Positions 1 to 7,582 of a DNA stretch of 40,137 nucleotides are shown in pieces. Source of the stretch: Campylobacteraceae bacterium (GTDB taxonomy: Bacteria; Campylobacterota; Campylobacteria; Campylobacterales; Campylobacteraceae); the NCBI GenBank assembly GCA_012519705.1, contig JAAYPR010000047.1, positions 1 to 40,137 on the forward strand, read 5' to 3'. The notes beneath the pieces were generated by a model that saw only the letters and a list, made by a program, of their open reading frames with translations, did no database searches and had not been told where the DNA came from. Within the stretch, counting starts at the first letter, position 1, and each line of letters begins with the position of its first letter. Both the position numbers and the translations under genes were made by a program.

Positions 1-269
1 ATCTCTTTTTCTGTTTTGATAGAAGCTGTTTTTTTACCAGCACTTTTTATTTTCGCACTAAACTCAGCGATGTGAGCGTTTGTGGCTGTTATTTGAGACT
101 TTACATCATCTATCTCAGTTGCAACTGTGTTGATTTGGTTTTCTATCTCATCTATTGAAGCGGATTTGTCATCAAGTCTCTTTTGGATAGCTTCAATTTT
201 TGGTGTAAAACTATCAATATTTTTATCAAATTCTGATAGTTCTATTAAGTGTTCTAAGTTTTTGTTCAT
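1..269 (-). CDS. Zinc-ribbon coiled-coil protein (FlgZ/HP0958-like), N-terminal part only
   Basis: The gene starts with ATG at 269 and runs off the left edge of the window, so only about 89 residues are visible. They begin MNKNLEHLIELSEFDKNID and consist of charged heptad-like helix (many Glu, Lys, Asp, Ile), as expected for the long N-terminal coiled coil of the DUF164/CT398 family, whose C-terminus carries a C4 zinc ribbon (not visible here). In Helicobacter the homologue HP0958 (FlgZ) assists RpoN and flagellar assembly. The family call rests on the coiled coil plus position directly after the Nif3-like gene (14-base gap, AAAGAGGAAAT ribosome binding site), the same order as Cj0704-Cj0706 in C. 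jejuni as I recall it. The role in flagella is inference. Confidence 0.7.
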   Translation of the reverse strand, partial: MNKNLEHLIELSEFDKNIDSFTPKIEAIQKRLDDKSASIDEIENQINTVATEIDDVKSQITATNAHIAEFSAKIKSAGKKTASIKTEKE

Positions 270-283
270 AAAATTTCCTCTTT

Positions 284-1006
284 TTAAATGTAACGAAATG
301 GATTGATTGAATTTGTTATTATAACTTCAATTTCTTTTTTTTGCAAATTTTTAGCTAAAGCTTTTGCAAAAAACAGCTCACTTTCATAGTGGTTGATGTC
401 TATGAGAGACAAGCCATTTTCTAAGCTCTCTAAGGCTGTGTGATACTTCAAATCCCCAGTTATAAAGCAGTCTGCCTCAAATGTGCCTATCAAGTCCGCT
501 CCACTTCCAGTGCAAAGTGCCACGGTTTTAATCTCATCTTTTGCTTTTACAACTCTTAAATTCTTAAGTTCAAATTTAGCCTTAATATCCTTGCAAAGAG
601 CATCAAAACTCATATTAGCTTCCATCTTAACTATAAACTCATCTTTGCTTATAATCTCATAGCCTAAAACCTCTTTTGCAACATACTCGTTTAAAATATG
701 CTTATCAAAGTTTGTATGCATAGAGATTAACTTTATCTCTTTTTGGATAAGTTTTTTAACTAAATTTGATGGATACGTAGTGCCATCAAATCTTTTTAAC
801 CCTTTAAAAATAAGCGGATGATGAGTTATAATAAGTGAGTTTGGCTCAAGACTATCAACTAGCTTTGAGTCTAAATCCAAACTTGCATAAACCTTGTCAA
901 AACTCTCCCCCATATCCCCAACTAAAAGCCCTGAGTTATCCCAAGCTTCCTGTGTTTCAAAAGGTGCAAGCTCATCTAGGATATGGTAAATTTCAGCTAT
1001 TGTCAC
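284..1006 (-). CDS. Nif3-like dinuclear metal-centre protein (YbgI/YqfO family)
   Basis: 240 residues. The metal-binding signature of the Nif3/DUF34 family is visible: His62-His63 (THHPLIF), His97 and Asp101 (MHTNFD), and near the C-terminus His206 and Glu210 (INHYESE). Members form hexameric toroids with a two-metal site; they have been linked to GTP cyclohydrolase 1 type 2 activity and metal handling, but the true substrate is unsettled. The reading frame opens with GTG at 1006, preceded by AGGAG, and its first 14 bases lie inside the 3' end of glyQ, so it is probably translationally coupled to glyQ. Length is standard for the short form of the family, without the PII-like insertion domain. 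Confidence 0.9.
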   Translation of the reverse strand: MTIAEIYHILDELAPFETQEAWDNSGLLVGDMGESFDKVYASLDLDSKLVDSLEPNSLIITHHPLIFKGLKRFDGTTYPSNLVKKLIQKEIKLISMHTNFDKHILNEYVAKEVLGYEIISKDEFIVKMEANMSFDALCKDIKAKFELKNLRVVKAKDEIKTVALCTGSGADLIGTFEADCFITGDLKYHTALESLENGLSLIDINHYESELFFAKALAKNLQKKEIEVIITNSINPFRYI

Positions 1007-1892
1007 TAAAATACTCCTTAAACTTTTCCTTCAAGCTCTCATCTTCCTGTGCTGCGTAAACTATGGCACACCCTTTTGAAATCTCTCTTATTTTTAAAAT
1101 ATAGTCTTGTCTTTGAGTCACACTTATAACTCCCCTTGCATCAAGTAGGTTAAATGTATGAGATGCAAGCATGCAGTAGTCATACGCTGGAAGTGCTAAA
1201 CCGACATTTAAAGCTTTTTTACACTCGTTAAAAAAGCCGTCAAACATTTTAAAAAGAAGTTCTGTATCAGCTACTTCAAAGCTGTATTTTGAAAACTCAT
1301 ACTCGCCCCTTTTATGAACGTCAGCGTATGTGACAACCTCGCCATTATGCTCGTTCCACACGATGTCAAAAACGCTCTCTTTGTTTTGTAGATACATAGC
1401 AAGTCTCTCTAACCCATAAGTTATCTCCCCGCTTACTAGCTCACAAGGAATTCCCCCAACTTGCTGGAAATATGTAAACTGAGTTACTTCCATGCCGTCT
1501 AACCAAACTTCCCAGCCAAGTCCCCATGCCCCAAGAGTTGGGCTCTCCCAGTTATCTTCCACAAAGCGAATATCATGCTTTGATAAATCTAACCCTAAAA
1601 CTTCTAAGCTTTTTAAATAAAGTTCTTGGATATTATCAGGGCTTGGTTTTAAAATAACTTGAAACTGATAGTATGAGCCAAGGCGGTTTGGGTTTTCGCC
1701 GTATCTGCCATCAGTTGGGCGGCGAGACGGTGCTGTGTAAGCTGAACGCCAAGGTTTTTTACCTAAACTTCTTAAAAATGTCGCCCAGTGAAATGTCCCT
1801 GCCCCAGCTGGAACGTCGTAAGGCTGGACGATTACGCAACCCTCTTTTTGCCAGTACTCTTGAAGTGTTAAAATCATCTGTGAAAATGTCAT
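993..1892 (-). CDS. glyQ: Glycyl-tRNA synthetase alpha subunit
   Basis: 299 residues, full length for the alpha chain of the bacterial alpha2-beta2 glycyl-tRNA synthetase, which charges tRNA-Gly in the cytoplasm. The N-terminal hallmark is present ([19 protein letters not shown], residues 22-40), followed by [19 protein letters not shown], part of the class II active site. The beta subunit gene glyS is not in the window; in Campylobacterota it is often unlinked. ATG at 1892 is preceded by GGAAAA. The gene lies 23 bases after the U32 peptidase gene and overlaps the Nif3-like gene by 14 bases, so the four leftmost genes look like one transcription unit. Confidence 0.97.
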   Translation of the reverse strand: MTFSQMILTLQEYWQKEGCVIVQPYDVPAGAGTFHWATFLRSLGKKPWRSAYTAPSRRPTDGRYGENPNRLGSYYQFQVILKPSPDNIQELYLKSLEVLGLDLSKHDIRFVEDNWESPTLGAWGLGWEVWLDGMEVTQFTYFQQVGGIPCELVSGEITYGLERLAMYLQNKESVFDIVWNEHNGEVVTYADVHKRGEYEFSKYSFEVADTELLFKMFDGFFNECKKALNVGLALPAYDYCMLASHTFNLLDARGVISVTQRQDYILKIREISKGCAIVYAAQEDESLKEKFKEYFSDNS

Positions 1893-1915
1893 ATTTTTCC
1901 TTTTCTATCTCTATT

Positions 1916-3172
1916 TTAAATTTCTTTTCTTAAAAAACTATGCTCTGGTAGTTTTGTTGGTAGTAAGATTTCATTTATATTACCGCTATGAATTTCATCA
2001 AATTCTTTGTTGTTTTTAGCTCTTAAAACTTTAAACTCCACGTAAAATTTACCATCTTTTTTATAAACCTTGCCTAGCTCGTTATCAACCTCATCTATGG
2101 TTTTGCCAAGTGGAAAAAGCAGCTCATAAGGCTCAAATGGAACGATTTTAAACTTAGTTTTAAACACCTCTCCATCATCGCTTATAGCGTGAACTTGGTG
2201 GGTTCCTTCTTCTAATGTTGAGTCTAAATTCTGAGTGTTTTTTCTCTCATAAGGCTTGCTGATGAGATACCCATCTGTAAAACCGCGGTTTTTTAGAGTG
2301 TGAAGTTCGGCTTGGTAAATTTCTGGGTTAAACTTGCCACTTGCTGCGTCATCTATCGCCATTCTATAAGCATTTGTCGCACAAGCTACGTAATACTCAC
2401 TTTTTGTTCTTCCCTCTATCTTAAAGCTATCAACCGCCCCGCTTTGCATAATCTTTTCAACATGAGAGGCTAAATTTAAATCTTTTGAGTTCATGATATA
2501 AGTACCATCTTCATCTTCATCTATCCTAAAAAGCGTGCCATTATCGTCATTTTTAGCAAAAAGCTGGTAGTTAAAACGGCAGTCGTTTGCACAACTTCCG
2601 CGGTTACTTAAACGCCCACTTTGGACGGCACTTATAAGGCATCTGCCACTATAAGCAAAGCACATCGAACCGTGGATGAAAATTTCTATTTCTAAATTTG
2701 GTAGTTTTTCTTTTATCTCTATAACGTCTTTTAAGCCTATCTCTCTTGCTACAACCACTCTTTTAACGCCCATATCATAGTAAATTTGAGCGTCTAGGTA
2801 GTTCATAACGTTTGCCTGAGTTGAAAGGTGGATTTCAATGTCTGGTGCGATGCTTCTAGCTAAACTTATAACACTTGGACTTGCGATGATAAAGGCATCC
2901 ACGCCAGCTTCTTTTAAAAACTCAATGTGAGACTTAAACTTTTCAAGTTGGGCATTATATGGAAAGCCGTTTATGGTAGCGTAGAATTTCTTACCAAATT
3001 TATGAGTTAAATTTACACCTTCTATGAAGCTCTCCTCATTAAACTCTTTTGCACTTCTTTGCCTTAGTGAAAATGCCCCCATACTTGCATATACAGCGTC
3101 TGCTCCGTAGTTTAGTGCGATACTTAGCTTGTTTAAATTTCCAGCTGGGGATAGAAGTTCAGGTTTTTTCAA
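1916..3172 (-). CDS. Peptidase U32 family protein (TrhP/YegQ-like)
   Basis: 418 residues. It opens with the U32 signature KKPELLSPAGNLNKL and contains the cysteine set Cys171, Cys178, Cys194 and Cys198 (CFAYSGRC ... SCANDC), which in this family is associated with an Fe-S cluster. Members near E. coli TrhP (YegQ) make 5-hydroxyuridine at the wobble position of tRNAs using prephenate; older annotations call the family collagenase-like protease. I infer tRNA hydroxylation rather than proteolysis. The only in-frame start near the conserved N-terminus is TTG at 3172, with AAGGA five bases upstream. An out-of-frame ATG-ATT-TGA micro-frame overlaps this start. It probably heads the operon with glyQ. 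Confidence 0.88.
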   Translation of the reverse strand: MKKPELLSPAGNLNKLSIALNYGADAVYASMGAFSLRQRSAKEFNEESFIEGVNLTHKFGKKFYATINGFPYNAQLEKFKSHIEFLKEAGVDAFIIASPSVISLARSIAPDIEIHLSTQANVMNYLDAQIYYDMGVKRVVVAREIGLKDVIEIKEKLPNLEIEIFIHGSMCFAYSGRCLISAVQSGRLSNRGSCANDCRFNYQLFAKNDDNGTLFRIDEDEDGTYIMNSKDLNLASHVEKIMQSGAVDSFKIEGRTKSEYYVACATNAYRMAIDDAASGKFNPEIYQAELHTLKNRGFTDGYLISKPYERKNTQNLDSTLEEGTHQVHAISDDGEVFKTKFKIVPFEPYELLFPLGKTIDEVDNELGKVYKKDGKFYVEFKVLRAKNNKEFDEIHSGNINEILLPTKLPEHSFLRKEI

Positions 3173-3201
3173 ATCATTCCTTTTAAATTTTTTAACCTAT
3201 T

Positions 3202-3207
3202 ATTATA
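3202..3207 (-). promoter_or_regulatory. Candidate -10 box for the U32-glyQ transcription unit
   Basis: On the minus strand this reads TATAAT, about 30 bases upstream of the TTG start at 3172. It sits in a very AT-rich stretch without an evident -35 box, as is normal for Campylobacter sigma-70 promoters. Assigned from sequence only. Confidence 0.5.
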
Positions 3208-3275
3208 TAATAAAATCTTTAAAGGAAAATTTGAGTGAATTAAATTTGGTGAATTTGAGTTATATTTTACAAAGT

Positions 3276-3318
3276 AAAAGCAGTAAAAACCTATGCGAAG
3301 CACAGCAACTCTGTCGGT
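3276..3318. repeat. Direct repeat copy A
   Basis: This copy matches the stretch 3510-3555 with a few substitutions and small indels. Shared core segments are AAAAGCAGT and GCGAAGCACAGCAACT, and both copies end in TCGGT. It lies immediately downstream (in window coordinates) of the U32 promoter and contains no gene. Confidence 0.8.
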
Positions 3319-3397
3319 AAATTTATATTTTAAAAATTTATCTATGAATTTATAAAAAATATATCTTCATTTAAGTTTAAAATTTTATTAGATGGAT

Positions 3398-3480
3398 TTT
3401 ACTTCGCTACGCTCGTAACTGCCGAGACGCATCCGCTACAGACGCCACGAATTTACTTCGTAAATTCTCGCAATGACGAT
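3398..3480. repeat. Dispersed palindromic repeat element
   Basis: Contains a perfect 8-base-pair hairpin GAATTTAC-TTC-GTAAATTC (3449-3467), preceded by TACTTCGCTACGCTCGTAAC and flanked by GCCACGA and CTCGCAATGACGA. Read on the minus strand it starts TCGTCATTGCGAG, resembling intergenic repeats I recall from Campylobacter and some unrelated genomes. Whether it is multicopy here cannot be tested in one window. Confidence 0.6.
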
Positions 3481-3496
3481 ATATCTTAACTTAAAA

Positions 3497-3515
3497 GCTT
3501 TTGTGCAACAAAAGC
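3497..3515. repeat. Small perfect hairpin GCTTTTG/CAAAAGC
   Basis: A 7-base-pair perfect stem with a TGCAA loop, directly before direct repeat copy B. It is followed at 3524-3538 by a second perfect hairpin, CTGTGC-GAA-GCACAG. Function unknown; the tandem arrangement suggests a structured transcript or repeat module. Confidence 0.6.
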
Positions 3516-3555
3516 AGTTAAACCTGTGCGAAGCACAGCAACTTTGTGCGTCGGT
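3510..3555. repeat. Direct repeat copy B
   Basis: Partner of copy A at 3276-3318. Unlike copy A, its central hairpin CTGTGC-GAA-GCACAG is perfect. It leads straight into the G-rich block. Confidence 0.8.
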
Positions 3556-3591
3556 CAGGGGTGGGGGTTGTTAAGGGGGCGGGGGCTGACC
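3553..3591 (+). other. G-quadruplex motif closed by an inverted repeat
   Basis: Four G-runs lie on the plus strand: GGGG (3558-3561), GGGGG (3563-3567), GGGGG (3575-3579) and GGGGG (3581-3585), with loops of 1, 7 and 1 bases. This fits the canonical G4 pattern. The block is bracketed by GGTCAG (3553-3558) and CTGACC (3586-3591), which are complementary. Such a motif is unexpected in AT-rich sequence. Folding is predicted, not shown. Confidence 0.65.
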
Positions 3592-3621
3592 CTCGCAACT
3601 CTGAAGCCCTCGCCCCCTTAA
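3571..3621. repeat. Large GC-rich hairpin
   Basis: The left arm at 3571-3586 (TTAAGGGGGCGGGGGC) is complementary to the right arm at 3606-3621 (GCCCTCGCCCCCTTAA), a 16-base-pair stem with one G-T wobble and a 19-base loop. It shares two G-runs with the G4 motif, so the two folds exclude each other. On the plus strand it is followed by an A-run, not a T-run, so it is not a canonical terminator. Confidence 0.75.
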
Positions 3622-3732
3622 AAAATAAGACATAAAAACCTTAATAAATTTAACAATTTTGTCTTTTTAAAAAAAATTATACGTGAATTTAATCAACAAA
3701 AAACCATTAAATTTAACCAAGCTTAAATAAAA

Positions 3733-3758
3733 TAGATTGCCACGATAGTCGCAGTCTA
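3733..3758 (-). terminator. Probable terminator of pdxS
   Basis: TAGATTGC (3733-3740) pairs with GCAGTCTA (3751-3758) apart from one G-T wobble. On the minus strand the hairpin begins at the pdxS TAG stop codon and is followed by ATTTTATTTAAGC, a T-rich tail. It is a modest stem, so efficiency is uncertain. Confidence 0.55.
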
Positions 3759-4634
3759 ATTCCCCCGATTTGCCATAATGACTTTTATCTCATCTTCATT
3801 TATCCCAACCATAGCTTCGCCTAAATCCTCACTAACTCTAGCTATCACGTCAGGATTATCATAGTTTTTCACAGCTTCTACGATGGCTTTTGCTCTTTTT
3901 TCAGGATTTCCTGACTTGAAAATTCCTGAACCTACAAACACACCTTTTGCACCAAGCACTCTCATAAGTGCCGCGTCAGCGGGAGTTGCAACCCCGCCTG
4001 CACTGAAATTCACTACTGGCAAGTCCCCGTTTTCATGCACGTATAAAAGCAGCTCATAGCTCACGCCCATAGTTTTAGCTTCGTTAAAAAGCTCGTCCTT
4101 ACTCATAGACGAAACTCTTTTTATATCGCTCATTATCGCTCTCATGTGAGTTACAGCTTGGACGACATCGCCTGTTCCAGCCTCGCCTTTTGTGCGTATC
4201 ATCATCGCACCTTCATTTATACGTCTTAACGCTTCGCCTAAATTTCTAGCACCACAGACAAATGGCGTTTTAAACTCTCTTTTATTTACATGATACACGT
4301 TATCAGCTGGGCTTAAAACCTCGCTCTCATCGATAAAATCCACCCCGATACTCTCTAGCACCCTAGCCTCTACGATATGCCCTATCCTACACTTTGCCAT
4401 AACTGGGATTTTCACAGCTTTCATGATCTCTTTTATCATCTTTGGATCACTCATCCTAGAAACCCCACCCGCCGCTCTGATGTCAGCTGGAACTCTCTCT
4501 AGTGCCATGACAGCCACCGCACCACTTGCTTCTGCGATTTTGGCTTGTTCTACGTTTATAACGTCCATTATAACGCCACCTAAAAAGCTTTTGGTAACGC
4601 TATTTGCTTTTTCTAAAAAGTCACATTTTTGCAT
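3756..4634 (-). CDS. pdxS: Pyridoxal 5'-phosphate synthase lyase subunit PdxS
   Basis: 292 residues, full length. PdxS (Pdx1) condenses ribose 5-phosphate, glyceraldehyde 3-phosphate and ammonia into pyridoxal phosphate. The two catalytic lysines fall at the canonical positions, Lys81 (VMAKCRIGH) and Lys149 ([10 protein letters not shown]), with Asp24 in the first strand. ATG at 4634 has AAGGATAAATTT upstream. It is divergent from a MocR/PdxR-type regulator. The usual partner PdxT, the glutaminase that supplies ammonia, is absent on both sides, so this PdxS either meets an unlinked PdxT or uses free ammonia. C. jejuni, as I recall, makes PLP through PdxA/PdxJ, so this gene may be an acquired or lineage-specific route. 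Confidence 0.95.
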   Translation of the reverse strand: MQKCDFLEKANSVTKSFLGGVIMDVINVEQAKIAEASGAVAVMALERVPADIRAAGGVSRMSDPKMIKEIMKAVKIPVMAKCRIGHIVEARVLESIGVDFIDESEVLSPADNVYHVNKREFKTPFVCGARNLGEALRRINEGAMMIRTKGEAGTGDVVQAVTHMRAIMSDIKRVSSMSKDELFNEAKTMGVSYELLLYVHENGDLPVVNFSAGGVATPADAALMRVLGAKGVFVGSGIFKSGNPEKRAKAIVEAVKNYDNPDVIARVSEDLGEAMVGINEDEIKVIMANRGN

Positions 4635-4665
4635 AAATTTATCCTTATTTTTAAAAATTTGCTGT

Positions 4666-4671
4666 ATTATA
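4666..4671 (-). promoter_or_regulatory. Candidate -10 box of pdxS
   Basis: Minus-strand TATAAT about 32 bases upstream of the pdxS ATG. The palindrome at 4680-4694 lies immediately upstream, where a -35 region would be. Confidence 0.55.
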
Positions 4672-4679
4672 AGCTAATT

Positions 4680-4694
4680 TTGATACTATATCAA
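4680..4694. promoter_or_regulatory. Candidate operator palindrome in the pdxS-pdxR divergent region
   Basis: Perfect inverted repeat TTGATA-CTA-TATCAA in the 103-base space between the two divergent genes. It overlaps the expected -35 zone of pdxS and lies 43 bases before pdxR. It is a natural candidate binding site for the neighbouring regulator, though MocR proteins often bind direct repeats. Inference only. Confidence 0.4.
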
Positions 4695-4737
4695 TATCCA
4701 TTTTAAGAGAATTTAATAATACCAAAAAAGGAAATTT

Positions 4738-6078
4738 ATGCTTACTTACGCCTTAAACAGTCCAAACAAACCTCTCTACGAACAGCTTTATGAAAATATA
4801 AAAAGTGACATTTTAAAAAGCGTTTTAAAAGGCGGATATAAACTTCCTTCAAAAAGAACCTTTGCCTCTCATCTTGGTATCAGCGTTATCACAGTTCAAA
4901 ATGCCTATAATCAGCTTTTAATAGAAGGCTTCATCTACTCAAAAGAGCGTTCTGGCTACTTTGTCACTAAAGGGATAAAACCTATTAAAAAAGAAGTCAC
5001 TGCCCCAGCTAAAAAAGAGAGTAAAAAAGAAGAGAGCTTTATAAATTTAAGCTCATCAAACAAAAGCTCATTTCCACTCTCATCGTGGAACAAAATACTT
5101 AGAGAAATCATCTCAAAAAATAGTGATAAAATTTACCAAAACGTCCCATTTAACGGCGTAGATGAACTAAGAAGTGCCATTTCTAAACACCTTTTTGAAT
5201 ACCACAACCTAAAAGCTGACAAAGATCTCATTATCATCGGTGCTGGGGCTCAGTATCTCTATATCTTGATAACTCAGCTTTTAGGCAAAGACATGGTTTT
5301 TGCTCTTGAAAACATAAGCGATACAAAGATAGGCAGAATTTACCAAAGTCTTGGCGTTAGATGCGAGTTTATAGAAGTTGATGAAAATGGCATGAGTATA
5401 GATAGCCTTAGAAAAAGCGGGGCAAATGTAGCCCACCTCTCCCCTGCTTCTAACTTCCCAACGGGAAATTTAATGCCCATAACTAGAAGAAGTGAGTTAC
5501 TAGAATGGGTGAGTTTAGAAAATGAGAGATTTATCATAGAAGATGAGTATTTAGGCGAGATGAGAGATAGGACTATCCCGCCACTTAAGAGCATAAACTC
5601 GCAAAAAGTGATATTTATGAACACTTTTTCTAAAACCCTACTTCCAACTTTAAGGATAAGTTATATGGTTTTGCCCGAGCATTTAATGGATAAGTTTAGA
5701 GAAAACTTAAGCTTTTACTCATCAACGGTGCCGATTTTTGAACAGCTGACTTTGGCTAAGTTTATAAATGATGGGTATTTTGAGAGATATTTAGCAAGAA
5801 GCAAGAAAGAAAACTCTCTTAAAAAAGCTGATATGATAAAAACTATAAAAGAGTTTGATAGTTCTATGGAGTTTAAAGAGAGCTTAACTCACTTGCTACT
5901 GCCTCTAAATTTAAGTAGTGATGAGCTAAAAACAAAAGCTAAAAAAGATGGATTTTTGGTAAATTCCTTGGATGACTACTGCTACACTAACAAAAATAGC
6001 AAAGATAAAACAGTAGCTCTCATAGACATCAACTCTGACACCAAAGATTTAGTCAAATTTCTAAAAGCTATTAGTTAA
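4738..6078 (+). CDS. MocR-family (GntR wHTH + aminotransferase-like) regulator, probably PdxR
   Basis: 446 residues. Residues about 10-78 form a GntR winged helix-turn-helix (KPLYEQLYENIKSDI ... GYKLPSKRTFASHLGIS ... GFIYSKERSGYFV). After a Lys-rich linker (80-100), residues about 110-446 are a fold type I aminotransferase-like domain with the PLP-site residues Asn239 (SNFPTG), Asp269 (IIEDEYLGE), Lys299 (NTFSKTL, Schiff-base lysine) and Arg306. MocR proteins sense PLP or amino compounds. Being divergent from pdxS strongly suggests it controls PLP synthesis as PdxR does in Gram-positives. ATG at 4738 has AAAGGAAATTT upstream. Target and ligand are inferred. Confidence 0.85.
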   Translation: MLTYALNSPNKPLYEQLYENIKSDILKSVLKGGYKLPSKRTFASHLGISVITVQNAYNQLLIEGFIYSKERSGYFVTKGIKPIKKEVTAPAKKESKKEESFINLSSSNKSSFPLSSWNKILREIISKNSDKIYQNVPFNGVDELRSAISKHLFEYHNLKADKDLIIIGAGAQYLYILITQLLGKDMVFALENISDTKIGRIYQSLGVRCEFIEVDENGMSIDSLRKSGANVAHLSPASNFPTGNLMPITRRSELLEWVSLENERFIIEDEYLGEMRDRTIPPLKSINSQKVIFMNTFSKTLLPTLRISYMVLPEHLMDKFRENLSFYSSTVPIFEQLTLAKFINDGYFERYLARSKKENSLKKADMIKTIKEFDSSMEFKESLTHLLLPLNLSSDELKTKAKKDGFLVNSLDDYCYTNKNSKDKTVALIDINSDTKDLVKFLKAIS

Positions 6079-6101
6079 ATTTAGATAATAGTAACACTAT
6101 T

Positions 6102-6112
6102 TATGATAAAAT
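6102..6112 (+). promoter_or_regulatory. Candidate glnA promoter -10 region
   Basis: TATGATAAAAT about 30 bases before the glnA ATG, in the 63-base gap after the MocR gene. It holds two overlapping -10-like hexamers. CTATTT and AAATAG flank it as a short inverted repeat. Confidence 0.45.
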
Positions 6113-6141
6113 AGTAGCTTTAAATTTAAGGAGAAAATTAA

Positions 6142-7569
6142 ATGGGTAAATTTGTAAAAAGCCAAAAAGAGTTTTTTGAGTTTTGTGATGAGCATGAAGT
6201 TGCTTTTATAGACTTTAGATTTACAGACTTAAAGGGCACTTGGCACCACATGACTTACACTTACAAAGTAGTGGATAGCGACCTTTTAAAAGGTATCCCT
6301 TTTGATGGAAGTAGCGTTGATGGGTGGCAACCGATTCATAAATCTGATATGCTTCTAATCCCTGATATAAAAACTACATTTCTAGACCCTTTTACTGCTG
6401 ATGTTACGGCGATTGTTATCTGCGATGTTTATGACATCTACAAAGAGCAGATGTATGAGAAATGCCCTAGATCTATCGCTAAAAAAGCTGAAAACTACTT
6501 AAAAGAAAGCGGCATTGGCGATAGCTGCTACTTCGGTCCTGAAAATGAGTTTTTTATCTTTGACGATGTGAAAATAGTGGATTCTATAAACCATGGTATG
6601 TTTAAAGTTGACAGCGAAGAGGGCGAGTGGAACAGTGCAAAAGAGTTTATAGACGGATATAATGCAGGTCATAGACCAGGAACAAAGGGCGGTTATGCAC
6701 CAGTTCAACCAGAGGATAGCATGGTTGATTTAAGAGCTGAGATGGTGCAAGTACTAGAGCAAATCGGGCTTGAAGTTTTCATAAACCACCACGAAGTTGG
6801 ACAAGCTCAAGGCGAAATAGGCGTTAAATTTGGCACTCTTGTTGAGGCAGCTGATAACGTGCAAAAGTATAAATACGCTGTAAAAATGGTAGCTCACCTA
6901 AACGGCAAAACCGCAACTTTCATGCCAAAACCACTCTATGGCGACAACGGAAGCGGTATGCACGTCCACCAAAGCATCTGGAAAGATGGAGTAAATCTTT
7001 TCTATAAAAAAGGCGAGTATGGCAACCTAAGCGACACAGCAAGGCACTATATAGGCGGAGTTTTACACCACGCAAGAGGCCTAGCAGCCCTAACAAACCC
7101 AAGCATTAACTCATATAAAAGGCTTGTTCCTGGGTTTGAAGCACCAAGCATTTTAACCTACTCTTGTAACAACCGCTCAGCATCCATCAGAGTTCCTTAT
7201 GGAGCAGGCGAGAAAAGTAGTAGAGTTGAGATGAGATTTCCCGACTCATCATCTTGCCCGTATCTAGCATTTGCTGGGCTTTTGATGGCTGGACTTGATG
7301 GGATAAAAAACAAGCTTGAACCAGTTGGTCCAATGGATATAAACCTTTTTGAACTTCATATAAATGAAATTCGTGAAAAAGGCATAGAGCAGTTTCCGCA
7401 CACTCTAAGGGGTGCTTTGGAAGCGTTTATTAGAGATAATGAGTATCTAAAGCCTATTATGAGCGATGAGTTTATAGATGCTTATCAACTAACTAAATTT
7501 GAGACTCAAGTTTGGCCTTATGAGGCAAGACCAACGCCTTTTGAGTTTAAAACAACTTACTCTTGTTAA
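6142..7569 (+). CDS. glnA: Type I glutamine synthetase
   Basis: 475 residues, full length. It catalyses ATP-dependent formation of glutamine from glutamate and ammonia as a dodecamer. Recognisable blocks are FDGSSVDGW (beta-grasp), [10 protein letters not shown], the active-site segment [22 protein letters not shown], and the PLA-like loop [19 protein letters not shown]. The position equivalent to the adenylylated tyrosine of E. coli (NLYDL) is Phe403 here (NLFEL), so control by adenylylation is not possible at this site; H. pylori GlnA is reported to share this trait. ATG at 6142 follows AAGGAGAAAATTAA. The exporter genes begin 13 bases downstream. Confidence 0.97.
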   Translation: MGKFVKSQKEFFEFCDEHEVAFIDFRFTDLKGTWHHMTYTYKVVDSDLLKGIPFDGSSVDGWQPIHKSDMLLIPDIKTTFLDPFTADVTAIVICDVYDIYKEQMYEKCPRSIAKKAENYLKESGIGDSCYFGPENEFFIFDDVKIVDSINHGMFKVDSEEGEWNSAKEFIDGYNAGHRPGTKGGYAPVQPEDSMVDLRAEMVQVLEQIGLEVFINHHEVGQAQGEIGVKFGTLVEAADNVQKYKYAVKMVAHLNGKTATFMPKPLYGDNGSGMHVHQSIWKDGVNLFYKKGEYGNLSDTARHYIGGVLHHARGLAALTNPSINSYKRLVPGFEAPSILTYSCNNRSASIRVPYGAGEKSSRVEMRFPDSSSCPYLAFAGLLMAGLDGIKNKLEPVGPMDINLFELHINEIREKGIEQFPHTLRGALEAFIRDNEYLKPIMSDEFIDAYQLTKFETQVWPYEARPTPFEFKTTYSC

Positions 7570-7582
7570 TTTTTAGGCTAAG

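Larger units (their letters stand above)
3173..3755. other. Gene-free intergenic mosaic
   Basis: About 580 bases between the U32 gene and the 3' end of pdxS. I see no coding region with a credible ribosome binding site or recognisable product. It holds the U32 promoter, two copies of a roughly 45-base direct repeat, several perfect hairpins, a locally GC-rich block with a G-quadruplex motif, and the pdxS terminator (each listed separately). The GC-rich block is strikingly unlike the AT-rich surroundings. Confidence 0.8.

Noticed and set aside
3129-3320. 63-codon open frame on the plus strand across the U32 promoter
   Set aside because: It is antisense to U32 and runs through AT-rich and repeat sequence with no protein-like composition.
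3558-3585. G-runs as a phase-variable poly-G tract
   Set aside because: Runs are only 4-5 bases and lie outside any gene, whereas Campylobacter contingency tracts are usually 8 or more G.
3622-3755. Remnant of pdxT after pdxS
   Set aside because: No glutaminase motif can be read in any frame; the stretch is AT-rich with only the terminator hairpin.
6920-7102. Leu/Gly/Arg-rich open frame antisense to glnA
   Set aside because: Shadow of the highly conserved glnA coding frame.
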